Below, piece by piece: positions 33,401 through 40,443 of a DNA stretch of 64,000 bases. The position numbers and the translations under genes are program-made. Origin of the DNA: Anaerorhabdus sp964386325 (GTDB lineage Bacteria; Bacillota_I; Bacilli_A; Erysipelotrichales; Erysipelotrichaceae); assembly GCA_964386325.1 (NCBI GenBank), contig CAYLQY010000011.1:1-64000 (forward strand), given 5' to 3'. A model generated the notes under the pieces. It worked only from the letters and a program-made list of their open reading frames with translations, ran no database searches and was not told the origin of the DNA. Positions within the stretch are counted from its first letter, which is position 1. Every line of letters begins with the position of its first letter.

Positions 33401-34259
33401 ATTTGAAGCACGTTGTCCTAAACACGTTGCAGTTCTAGCTAAGATTGACGGTGAAATCACTGAAATCGCTGAGCTTGAAGGCGGAACTGGAATGAGAATC
33501 GTTGTAACAAATGAAAAAGAAAGTATTGAACATAAATGTGACTTAACTCAAAATATTCGTTCTTGGATGAAAGTGGGTACGGAAGTTAAAGCTGGAGATA
33601 AGCTAACTGAAGGACAAGTTAATCCAAAAGAATTACTTGAAGTTGCAGGTGTTCAAGAAGTTCAAAAATATATCCTTAAAGAAGTTAAGAAAGTTTATGC
33701 TTCTCAAGGTATTGATATTTCAGATAAACATATCGAAGTTATGATTCGCCAAATGATGAAGAAAGTTGTAATTATTGATGGTGGAGACACTGGACTTACA
33801 ACTGGTCAAACATTAAGCTTACAACGTATGACAGATATTAATACAGGTGTATTATTATCAGGCAAACGTCCAGCTAAATTTGGACCTACATTATTAGGTA
33901 TTTCAAAAGCCTCAGTAGAAACAGATTCATTCTTATCAGCAGCATCATTCCAAGAAACTACAAAAGTTCTTACAGAAGCTGCAATTAAAGGTAAGATTGA
34001 TAAACTAAAAGGATTAAAAGAAAATGTTATCATTGGTAAGTTAATCCCAGCAGGTACAGGATCTGATTTTGAAAGAGAAAGTACTACGCGCATTATTGAA
34101 AGAGCAAGTGAGTTACGTATTGAACGTGAACTTATGAATGCTGAAGCAAATGATGATGAACTACTTCCTAAAGAAGTTATCTCTACAACACAAGAAGTTG
34201 AAGATGAAGATGAAATTGAAGAAGTAGAAGTAATTGAAGAAGAAGTAACTGAAGAATAA
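30408..34259 (+). CDS. rpoC: DNA-directed RNA polymerase beta' subunit
   Basis: A 1283-residue RpoC. It has the N-terminal zinc finger (CYCGKYKKVRYKGVVCDRCG), the catalytic Mg2+ loop NADFDGDQMAVH, the bridge-helix region, and the second zinc site with CLSTTGVCRKC. The C-terminal tail (about 1255-1283) is strongly acidic. The ATG at 30408 is 7 bp after AGGAGGG, which overlaps the rpoB stop; a GTG at 30402 is in frame but too close to the SD. It is co-transcribed with rpoB and ends at a terminator. The rpsL-rpsG genes that often follow are not here. Confidence 0.97.
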   Translation: MTGINKFSAIQVGLASPERILEWSHGEVKKPETINYRSQKPERDGLFCERIFGPSKDWECYCGKYKKVRYKGVVCDRCGVEITKSTVRRERMGHIQLAAPVAHIWYLRGIPSRMSLLLNITPKQLEEVVYFVSWVVTDPGDTKLDYKQVISEREYRESTALYGPGSFKAQTGAEAIETLLQQVKLEPEHKMVLAELEGATGDKRKKLIKRLETINAFLTSNNKPEWMVLTVLPVIPPDLRPMLQLDGGRFATSDLNDLYRRVITRNNRLKKLLELGTPAIIVQNEKRMLQEAVDALIDNGRRSKPITGAGGRALKSLSHSLKGKQGRFRQNLLGKRVDYSGRSVIAVGPDLKMYQCGIPREMAIQLFKPFVINEIVNQGIAGTRKTAEKLIDRQDARAWDVVEEVITNHPVFLNRAPTLHRLGIQAFMPKLVEGRAIRLHPLVCTAFNADFDGDQMAVHLPLSEEARAEAEILMLGSNNILGPKDGKPIVTPSQDMVLGNFYLNMEETAEEFYKKADLIETMGDVELAKIWRSYGDNEGHVFKNMNEVLMAYDNKVVHLHTRIAIPGRSLNKDAFTETQKNSYLITTVGKIIFNNIFPNDFPYINRVTKATLQTTPESDFLPMGSNIKEEIKARPLNPEFKKKDLSNVIAEVFNRYRTEGSSDILDKIKDMGFKYSTVAGMTVSLADINVAPDKQKFVDEGKHQSAVLQNLLKRGRLTPAEWERHFSKLWADIKDEIGRKVMESLPRMNPINMMAVSGARGNASHFTQLAGMRGLMARPTQSKSKKEYQPSIIEVPIYSCFREGLNVSEFFISTHGVRKGLTDTALKTAESGYLTRRLVDVAQDVIVNEEDCGTDRGYLVETIVDRKNNSIIEGLYDRLVGRYAKDAIVDPKTKEVIVEAEEFIDEALAQKIVDAGVERAYIRNTFTCLSTTGVCRKCYGRNMATGKLVENGEAIGIMAAQSIGEPGTQLTMRTFHTGGVASGNDGDITQGLPRVEELFEARCPKHVAVLAKIDGEITEIAELEGGTGMRIVVTNEKESIEHKCDLTQNIRSWMKVGTEVKAGDKLTEGQVNPKELLEVAGVQEVQKYILKEVKKVYASQGIDISDKHIEVMIRQMMKKVVIIDGGDTGLTTGQTLSLQRMTDINTGVLLSGKRPAKFGPTLLGISKASVETDSFLSAASFQETTKVLTEAAIKGKIDKLKGLKENVIIGKLIPAGTGSDFERESTTRIIERASELRIERELMNAEANDDELLPKEVISTTQEVEDEDEIEEVEVIEEEVTEE

Positions 34260-34263
34260 AAAG

Positions 34264-34296
34264 AAGCAGATCACTTGTTAGGTGGTCTGCTTTTCT
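34264..34296. terminator. Terminator after rpoC
   Basis: AAGCAGATCAC (34264-34274) pairs with GTGGTCTGCTT (34282-34292, one G-U), followed by TTTTCTGTTT. It may also serve the convergent zinc-ribbon gene. Confidence 0.85.
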
Positions 34297-34302
34297 GTTT
34301 AC

Positions 34303-34563
34303 TTAATCTTTTTTCCAACGTTTTAATGTTGGAAGTACTTCTGTCATGAATTTACGTGATTCTTTTTCATCCATGCCTTCTTGAACCATCATAGGCACAC
34401 AGAAATCGATCATCTCTTGCATTGTGCAGTTTGAAGTAAAATCTCCCTTGTCATAACAATACTTACAGTAATCCTTATTAATACTTCCATCGGCGTTTGT
34501 ACCAAACATGTTATCTTCTTCTTTCATTGGCATAGCGCAACATTGGCAAATCATTTCTTCCAT
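34303..34563 (-). CDS. Putative zinc-ribbon protein
   Basis: An 86-residue protein with four Cys in two knuckles: ICQCCAMPM near the N-terminus and YCKYCYDKGDF at about 32-42. The rest is helical (CTMQEMIDFCVPMMVQEG...). It resembles the small 'putative zinc ribbon' family seen in clostridia and related bacteria, whose function is unknown. It is a single gene on the minus strand, convergent with rpoC. The next 196 bp upstream hold nothing recognisable. Confidence 0.8.
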   Translation of the reverse strand: MEEMICQCCAMPMKEEDNMFGTNADGSINKDYCKYCYDKGDFTSNCTMQEMIDFCVPMMVQEGMDEKESRKFMTEVLPTLKRWKKD

Positions 34564-34759
34564 TTTTAGTCCTCATCTTCTAACAGATATCTCTGTAACT
34601 TAATACTAACAAGAGTAAGTTGACATCTATTGTCAGTTTAAAAATATAGTTAATAAAATATATACAATCAATGCAATAAACGCGACACTTCTTATTGTGG
34701 CTATGAAGTATCTAAAGTAGATTAGTTTCAACTTCTTGTAAATAGGATATTGATATTTT

Positions 34760-35389
34760 TTGACTAATTATACCGTAAAAGAAAACAATTATACCAAGTG
34801 TATTGATATCATGTTGATATGTATTAATAATGAACTTAACAAAATCATATTTCTAGGAGAAGCAAAAACTATAATTCTTAACATTACTGAATTGATTGAG
34901 GATTATCAAAAAGGAAGTATGTATTATGATGGTCAAGTTATAAAAAAAGAGAAAGATATTCGTTTAATGCATAAGGAAAAGATTGGGTTTATCTTTCAAA
35001 ATTTCGGATTGATAGAGAATATGACTGTGAAAGAAAATCTGAATATTGTTCAAAAGATAAGAGTAATGAAAAATAAAAATGAAGTGATGAATGATACATT
35101 AAAAGACTTAAACTTAGAGTGTGTATTGGATAAGAAAGTATTTGAATTATCTGGTGGTGAGCAACAAAGAGTAGCAATTGCAAAGTTATTATTAAAAGAT
35201 CCAGATTTAATTCTTGCAGATGAACCGACAGCATCATTGGATGAAAATAACCAACAATTGATCTTGAATCTCATGCGCCAAATTTGTGAACAAGGTAAAA
35301 CAATAATCATTGTTTCCCACGATGCTGCTACACGTGAATTTGCGGATATTAAAATTGATTTAACCAAGGAAAAGGAGAATAGAAAATGA
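34760..35389 (+). CDS. ABC transporter ATPase-like protein lacking Walker A (possibly decayed)
   Basis: A LolD/MacB-type ABC ATPase of about 209 residues from a TTG at 34760 or 192 from the ATG at 34811; neither has an RBS. The Q-loop (FIFQNFGLIENMTV), signature (LSGGEQQRVAIAKLLL), Walker B (LILADEP), D-loop (SLDE) and switch His (VSHDA) are intact. The nucleotide-binding loop is not: where GxxGSGKST is expected the sequence reads FLGEAKTIILNI. The N-terminal strands are also diverged, and no permease gene is nearby. It is probably a relic or a non-hydrolysing protein. Its stop overlaps the lipoprotein gene by 4 bp. Confidence 0.6.
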   Translation: MTNYTVKENNYTKCIDIMLICINNELNKIIFLGEAKTIILNITELIEDYQKGSMYYDGQVIKKEKDIRLMHKEKIGFIFQNFGLIENMTVKENLNIVQKIRVMKNKNEVMNDTLKDLNLECVLDKKVFELSGGEQQRVAIAKLLLKDPDLILADEPTASLDENNQQLILNLMRQICEQGKTIIIVSHDAATREFADIKIDLTKEKENRK

Positions 35390-35907
35390 AAAAGGTAATA
35401 TTAGTGTTATGTGTTTTATTATTAGCTGGATGTGGAAAGAAAGAAGATAAACCAGTTGAGGTGCCAAAACCAGAAGACAAAGATATACTTGTTACAACTC
35501 CAGAATCAACACCGTCTTTGGATGCGAAAGAAGGTGAAAATATTTATGATAGTACCAAGACAAAACACGTTTATGCGGGTAATGGGGTGACAGACTCGGA
35601 TTTCACATTTGTTATTGAAGGAAATCCTTGTGTTACAGAAGACTATATAATTGTAAGAATTATGAATATTTCAGATGAGGGGAAAAGAATTGGAATGGAA
35701 ATAGGTAGGCACTGTTATGCAAAAGCAGATGATAATGTTCAGGGTGGTGTAACTGATATGAGCCCAGATGATTTTGATGAACAACCAAATTTTGAAATCT
35801 TAGTTGGTGAACTATACAAGTTATATTATGAGTTACCTGAAGGATTCGAACCCACAACTTATTTGAACTATGTAGATTATGCCACAAAGTTAGAAGAGAT
35901 AAAATAA
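35386..35907 (+). CDS. Hypothetical lipoprotein
   Basis: A 173-residue protein with signal peptide MKKVILVLCVLLLAGCGKK and a lipobox (LAGC), then a Lys/Glu/Pro-rich linker. The remainder is acidic (MSPDDFDEQPNFEILVG) with two Cys (NPCVTED and GRHCYAKAD) that could form a disulfide. It overlaps the preceding ATPase-like gene by 4 bp (ATGA). The family is not recognised. Confidence 0.75.
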   Translation: MKKVILVLCVLLLAGCGKKEDKPVEVPKPEDKDILVTTPESTPSLDAKEGENIYDSTKTKHVYAGNGVTDSDFTFVIEGNPCVTEDYIIVRIMNISDEGKRIGMEIGRHCYAKADDNVQGGVTDMSPDDFDEQPNFEILVGELYKLYYELPEGFEPTTYLNYVDYATKLEEIK

Positions 35908-35954
35908 ACTATACATATTTATAGTAAATAGAAAAAATGATATTCAAGATAGTT

Positions 35955-35985
35955 ATGCGGTGAAGAAAAGGGTTCTTTACCGCAT
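35955..35985 (+). other. Isolated stable hairpin
   Basis: ATGCGGT (35955-35961) pairs with ACCGCAT (35979-35985), with an inner AAGAA/TTCTT stem. It follows the lipoprotein gene by about 50 bp. No T run follows, so a terminator role is doubtful. Confidence 0.4.
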
Positions 35986-36049
35986 AGGTGAAAACGTTAA
36001 TTGCTAGTTTAAAAATAATTTACAAAAATTGTAAATATGATAAAATAAC

Positions 36050-36105
36050 TTTGGGAATGATGTTCTCCCTTGCTTTATGCAAAACCGCAATTGCTGATGA
36101 CGTCT
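36050..36105 (+). promoter_or_regulatory. Fluoride riboswitch (crcB motif)
   Basis: The leader matches the fluoride aptamer: GGGAATGATGTTCTCCC (36053-36069), AAACCGC (36082-36088) and CTGATGACGTCTA (36094-36106). Loop-loop pairing is possible as in known crcB RNAs. A promoter is likely at TTTACA 36019-36024 / TAAAAT 36041-36046. The terminator below uses the 3' strand of the aptamer, so fluoride binding should prevent termination and turn the gene on. The downstream cation/proton antiporter is a known type of fluoride-responsive gene. Confidence 0.85.
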
Positions 36106-36132
36106 AGTTCTTTTTGAACTACGTCATTTTTG
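36097..36132 (+). terminator. Terminator of the fluoride riboswitch expression platform
   Basis: ATGACG (36097-36102) with CGTCAT (36122-36127), and TAGTTC (36105-36110) with GAACTA (36116-36121), a 2-nt bulge, and a T-rich tail. The 5' arm overlaps the aptamer's conserved TGATGAC. Confidence 0.85.
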
Positions 36133-36150
36133 TTTTATGGAGGATAGAAT

Positions 36151-37329
36151 ATGTTGGTAAGTGTAGCACTTATACTTGTGTTTGGATTGTTGTTTTCAAG
36201 TTTGTTCACAAAATTGAAATTACCAGGTTTCATTGGAATGATCCTTGTGGGAATCATTTTAGGAGGAAGTTTCCTCGATGTTATTGATGACAAGTTATTA
36301 GCAATTTCTTCAGATATTCGGCAGATTGCATTAATCATTATTTTAACTCGTGCAGGATTAACATTGAAACTAGATGACTTGAAGAAGATTGGTAAACCAG
36401 CATTTTTTATGAGTTTTTTACCGGCAACATTTGAAATAGTTGGGTGTACAATTTTAGGACCAATTCTTTTGAATACAACCGTGCTTGAAGGAATATTGAT
36501 AGGATGTGTCTTGGCAGCAGTTTCTCCAGCAGTTGTAGTTCCTAGAATGATACAACTAACAGAAGAAGGTTATGGTCAAGAAAGAAGAATTCCACAGCTT
36601 ATCTTAACAGGGGCATCTTTTGATGATGTCTTTGTTATTGCGTTATTCACGGTTGTTTCAACATTTGTTCAATCAGGAGAAGTTAATCTTTCTAGTATTA
36701 TTCAAGTACCTATCGCAATACTTAGTGGTATTTTAATAGGAGTAGCTTGGGGATATGTATTTCAAATGTATTTTAAAAAATTTCATATGAGAGATTCAAT
36801 AAAACTCTTAATAATCTTAGCCTTCTCATTTTTCATAGTTGGGTTTGAAAAAGAAATATCATCAATTTTACCTTTTTCTAGTTTGATTGCAGTGATGAGT
36901 ATGGCGATTTCTATTAATATATTTTATCCACGATTAGCAACTCGTCTTTCATCTAAATACAATAAGTTATGGGTAGCGGGTGAAGTCTTCCTCTTTGTTC
37001 TTGTTGGAATCAGTGTAAACATTACATTTGCTTTAGGAGCTGGGCTATTTACAATTTTGATGGTATTAGGTGGTCTAGTATTTAGAATGGGTGGCGTAAT
37101 TATTAGTCTTTTATCAACGAAGTTTACAAATAAAGAGAAGTTATTCTGTTCATTTGCTTATTTACCCAAAGCAACAGTTCAAGCGGCAATTGGTGGAATA
37201 CCATTAGCTATGGGATTGGCGTGTGGAGAACTGGTTTTGACAATCGCAGTGTTATCTATTCTAATTAGTGCACCTCTAGGAGCAATTCTAATTGATACGT
37301 TTGCAAAAAAACTGCTTACAAAAAGTTAG
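36151..37329 (+). CDS. Cation:proton antiporter (CPA family) under fluoride control
   Basis: A 392-residue membrane antiporter with about 11-12 hydrophobic segments. Family features are KLPGFIGMILVGIILGG near the start, AVSPAVVVPRM, and the paired acidic residues in TGASFDDVFVIALF that carry ions in CPA-type exchangers. It is shorter than NhaP proteins with cytoplasmic tails. Under a fluoride riboswitch it may relieve acid or ion stress caused by HF entry; direct fluoride transport is not implied by the family. The RBS GGAGGA precedes the ATG. Confidence 0.87.
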   Translation: MLVSVALILVFGLLFSSLFTKLKLPGFIGMILVGIILGGSFLDVIDDKLLAISSDIRQIALIIILTRAGLTLKLDDLKKIGKPAFFMSFLPATFEIVGCTILGPILLNTTVLEGILIGCVLAAVSPAVVVPRMIQLTEEGYGQERRIPQLILTGASFDDVFVIALFTVVSTFVQSGEVNLSSIIQVPIAILSGILIGVAWGYVFQMYFKKFHMRDSIKLLIILAFSFFIVGFEKEISSILPFSSLIAVMSMAISINIFYPRLATRLSSKYNKLWVAGEVFLFVLVGISVNITFALGAGLFTILMVLGGLVFRMGGVIISLLSTKFTNKEKLFCSFAYLPKATVQAAIGGIPLAMGLACGELVLTIAVLSILISAPLGAILIDTFAKKLLTKS

Positions 37330-37427
37330 GGAGCGTAATTCTTCCGTATTGAATTAGTTGTGCTATCATAAAATTATCAAGTAAGAATTACCTGATGGCC
37401 TAGATTTAACTAAGGAGGAATAACAAT

Positions 37428-38006
37428 ATGACCAAATTTAAGAAAATAGTAATACTAGGATTTTCCCTACTTTTTGCGGGAACATTAACTGCTTGTGCAA
37501 CAACACCTAAAACAGAATTACCAAGTAAAGATTTCTCAGTAACAATAAATGATAGTACATATTCAATACCATTTAAGGTAAAGGATTTAATCAATAATAA
37601 TGTTACGATATATAGCGATACAAATGGTACTGACTTGTATACGGTGGATGAAACATTCTATAACATTGAAGCACAAGCAAAGAATCAAGATTTATTCACA
37701 ATTGATGTGAAGACAGGAAGTACATCTGAAGAACAAGGTGATAATGCAATGGTTGTAGGTTTACACTTACAAAGTTATGATAATAACCTTAACACTGCAA
37801 AGATTGGTGGAGACTTATTATTGAATCAATCAACAATTGCAGATGTAACTGCAAAATATGGTAAAGATTATGTGGTTCAACAAGGAAACATTGATAAACC
37901 AGATAAAGATGTAATAATTATTACCTATACAATGGAAGGTAAACTACTTACATTCTATTTCTTTGAAGGTAAGATTAGTGGATTTGAAATTGTAATTAAT
38001 GATTAG
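37428..38006 (+). CDS. Hypothetical lipoprotein
   Basis: A 192-residue protein with N-terminal signal MTKFKKIVILGFSLLFAGTLTAC and lipobox LTAC. The mature part is beta-rich and acidic, with no Cys and repeated Asp/Asn turns. The end reads KLLTFYFFEGKISGFEIVIND, a strand pair reminiscent of small secreted beta-sandwich proteins. No family is recognised. It has its own strong RBS (AAGGAGGAA) and ends at a terminator, and it stands alone. Confidence 0.75.
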   Translation: MTKFKKIVILGFSLLFAGTLTACATTPKTELPSKDFSVTINDSTYSIPFKVKDLINNNVTIYSDTNGTDLYTVDETFYNIEAQAKNQDLFTIDVKTGSTSEEQGDNAMVVGLHLQSYDNNLNTAKIGGDLLLNQSTIADVTAKYGKDYVVQQGNIDKPDKDVIIITYTMEGKLLTFYFFEGKISGFEIVIND

Positions 38007-38012
38007 TTAATG

Positions 38013-38043
38013 AAAATGCGATTATTTAGTCGCATTTTTTTTG
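38013..38043 (+). terminator. Terminator after hypothetical lipoprotein
   Basis: AAAATGCGA (38013-38021) with TCGCATTTT (38030-38038) and a run of T to 38042. Confidence 0.87.
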
Positions 38044-38107
38044 TAAAATTGTTGTAAGATAGCCTTCATACGTCTAAAATAGAAACATAGAAGTTGGAGG
38101 AAGACAG

Positions 38108-39445
38108 ATGAAATATATTGAACGAGTATTAGAAGAAATAAAACAAAAAGATAAGGATCAACCGGAATTCAATCAAGCCTTAGAAGAAGTATTGAAATCA
38201 GTTGAAGTTATTTTTAAGAAACATCCAGAGTATGAAAAAATGGCAATTCTTGAAAGACTAGTAGAGCCAGAAAGAATTATTCAATTTAAAGTACCTTGGG
38301 TTGATGACAAAGGTATAACACATGTTAATCGTGGATTCCGTGTTCAATATAATAGCGCTTTAGGACCATATAAAGGTGGTTTACGATTTCATCCAACTGT
38401 GAATTTGTCTGTTCTTAAATTCTTAGGTTTTGAACAAATCTTTAAGAATTCATTAACAACATTACCAATTGGTGGAGGAAAAGGAGGAAGTGACTTTGAC
38501 CCTAAAGGTAAAAGTGACTCTGAAGTAATGAGATTCTGCCAAAGCTTTATGATGGAATTATATCGTCATATTGGACCAGATGTGGATGTGCCGGCTGGAG
38601 ATATGGGTGTTGGTGGTAGAGAAATTGGATATCTCTATGGACAATATCGTAGAATTCGCGGAATTAGTGAAAGAGGCGTTTTAACAGGTAAAGGTATTGG
38701 ATATGGTGGTTCTCTAGCGCGTAAAGAGGCTACTGGATACGGGTTAGTTTATTTCCTATTAGAAATGTTGAAAGCAAATAACATTGAACCAGCAGGTTTA
38801 AATGCGGTTGTATCAGGAAGTGGAAACGTTGCAATCTATGCAGTTGAAAAAGCAATGCAACATGGTATTCATGTCATTGCGATGAGTGATTCACGTGGTT
38901 ATATTGTTGATGAAAAAATTGATTTAAAAGTTGTGAAGAAAATTAAAGAAGAACTTCGTGGTTCTTTAAAAGATTATCCTAAGTTAGCGAAACATGGTCA
39001 ATATTTTGAGGGATCTGTTTATGATGCAAAACTCAAAGCAGAAATTGTTTTACCATGTGCAACGCAAAATGAAATCGATATTAAGCGTGCTAAAGCAATT
39101 GTAGCTAATGGATGTATTGCAGTTGCGGAAGGTGCAAATATGCCAGATAACAATGATGCAATTGCATATTATCTTGAAAAAGGAATTTTATTCGCACCAG
39201 GTAAAGCTGCTAATGCAGGTGGGGTTGCGACTTCAGCCTTAGAAATGAGCCAAAATAGCATGCGCTATTCTTGGACATTTGAAGAAGTTGATGAAAAACT
39301 CCAAGATATTATGAAACAAATCCATGAACAATGTACAGATGCAATGAAGAAATATCGCTTAGATAAAATTAATTATGTTGCGGCTGCCAATATTGCTGGT
39401 ATGCAAAAAGTTATTGATGCAATGATTGCCCAAGGTGATTATTAG
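38108..39445 (+). CDS. gdhA: NADP-type glutamate dehydrogenase
   Basis: A 445-residue hexameric glutamate dehydrogenase of the 'small' bacterial class. It interconverts 2-oxoglutarate plus ammonia and glutamate in the cytoplasm. The substrate-binding lysines lie in GPYKGGLRFHP and LPIGGGKGGSDFDPKG, the catalytic Asp region in DVPAGDMGVGGREIG, and the nucleotide-binding motif is VSGSGNVAIYA. Length and motifs fit the NADPH-dependent biosynthetic enzymes. It is monocistronic, with GGAGGA before the ATG. Confidence 0.96.
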   Translation: MKYIERVLEEIKQKDKDQPEFNQALEEVLKSVEVIFKKHPEYEKMAILERLVEPERIIQFKVPWVDDKGITHVNRGFRVQYNSALGPYKGGLRFHPTVNLSVLKFLGFEQIFKNSLTTLPIGGGKGGSDFDPKGKSDSEVMRFCQSFMMELYRHIGPDVDVPAGDMGVGGREIGYLYGQYRRIRGISERGVLTGKGIGYGGSLARKEATGYGLVYFLLEMLKANNIEPAGLNAVVSGSGNVAIYAVEKAMQHGIHVIAMSDSRGYIVDEKIDLKVVKKIKEELRGSLKDYPKLAKHGQYFEGSVYDAKLKAEIVLPCATQNEIDIKRAKAIVANGCIAVAEGANMPDNNDAIAYYLEKGILFAPGKAANAGGVATSALEMSQNSMRYSWTFEEVDEKLQDIMKQIHEQCTDAMKKYRLDKINYVAAANIAGMQKVIDAMIAQGDY

Positions 39446-39468
39446 TTGCAACTTATCGAATAATATGA

Positions 39469-39497
39469 CAACTCACCAGAAAGTGAGTTGTTTTTTT
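39469..39497 (+). terminator. Terminator after gdhA
   Basis: CAACTCAC (39469-39476) with GTGAGTTG (39483-39490), then seven T residues. Confidence 0.87.
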
Positions 39498-39539
39498 ACG
39501 CTCAACAGTTTATCCTTACTAGTAAGGAAGGGGTGTTTT

Positions 39540-39983
39540 ATGAAAGTAAAAGTAATTACCGACATTGAAACTGAAGATGAAATAATACTTCGGTGTAAAA
39601 CAGTTACCCCTGAACTTAAAAAACTTGTAGAATTCTTAGAAAATAAGAATCAAAGAATTGAGTGTACTGATGAACAAAATCAAAAAGTATATGTAAATCC
39701 TATGGATGTCTATTATATTGAAAGTATTGATGGAATAACATTTATTTATACAATAGATAAAGTTTATAAAACACGGACAACCTTGCAAGAGTTTGAAGAA
39801 AACTATGCAATAACAGATTATTTTAGAGGTGCTAAAAATTTAATTATTAACATTCAACATGTTGAATGTTTGAAGAGTCAATTTAATGGAAGAATTATTG
39901 TAACAATGAATAACTCAGAGTTGTTAGTTGTATCACGGCACTATGCCCGTTTATTAAAAGAAAAATTAAAAGGAGAGAAGTAA
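39540..39983 (+). CDS. LytTR-domain transcriptional regulator
   Basis: A 147-residue stand-alone LytTR DNA-binding protein without receiver domain. The N-terminal 50 residues are a short alpha/beta extension. From about 55 the LytTR domain shows VYVNPMDVYYIESIDG, YKTRTTLQEFEE, NLIINIQHVECLKSQFNGRI and SRHYARLLKEKL. The ATG has AAGGAAGGGG upstream. The next gene encodes a DUF3021 membrane protein, a pairing common in Firmicutes where the membrane protein is thought to control the regulator. Confidence 0.88.
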   Translation: MKVKVITDIETEDEIILRCKTVTPELKKLVEFLENKNQRIECTDEQNQKVYVNPMDVYYIESIDGITFIYTIDKVYKTRTTLQEFEENYAITDYFRGAKNLIINIQHVECLKSQFNGRIIVTMNNSELLVVSRHYARLLKEKLKGEK

Positions 39984-40427
39984 ATGAAAAAGTTTAGAGA
40001 TTTTTTTCTTTGGTCCATGAATATGAAACTTTATATGGGAATATATTTTTCAGCGGTAATTTTCTTAGCTGGCTTTATGTATTTTGTACAAGGTAAATAT
40101 GAGATGACATTTATGACAATTTTTACTGGAATTATGGCTAGCTTAATTGTTGCCTTACTTCAAGTCACAATGTTGGATGATCGTTGTGATTATTCAAGGG
40201 GGATATTTTTCGCCAAATCAGTTGCTTGGCTTGTGATTTGCACAATAATATTTGGTGCAACAGCAGTGGCGTTTAAATGGTTTGCGGGTCTTCCAGATAT
40301 CAACTATCCAATTTTTATAATCACGATGGCAATTGGTTTAGTGTTTATGTTATTGGGTGAAAAATACGAACAAGAAGCTAGTTCAGAAAAGTTGAACACA
40401 GCACTGAAGAATTACAAAAGAAAATAA
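39984..40427 (+). CDS. DUF3021-family membrane protein
   Basis: A 147-residue protein with four predicted membrane helices (about 15-35, 42-62, 75-97, 105-125) and a charged C-terminus. It resembles DUF3021 proteins found next to stand-alone LytTR regulators. It starts 1 bp after the LytTR stop with GGAGAG upstream, so the pair is translationally linked. A membrane sensor or anti-activator role is inferred from this arrangement. Confidence 0.8.
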   Translation: MKKFRDFFLWSMNMKLYMGIYFSAVIFLAGFMYFVQGKYEMTFMTIFTGIMASLIVALLQVTMLDDRCDYSRGIFFAKSVAWLVICTIIFGATAVAFKWFAGLPDINYPIFIITMAIGLVFMLLGEKYEQEASSEKLNTALKNYKRK

Positions 40428-40443
40428 ACCGAGAGGTTTATTT

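Noticed and set aside
39426..39539. N-terminal extension of the LytTR protein overlapping gdhA
   Set aside because: It would cross the gdhA terminator and has no RBS; ATG 39540 follows AAGGAAGGGG.
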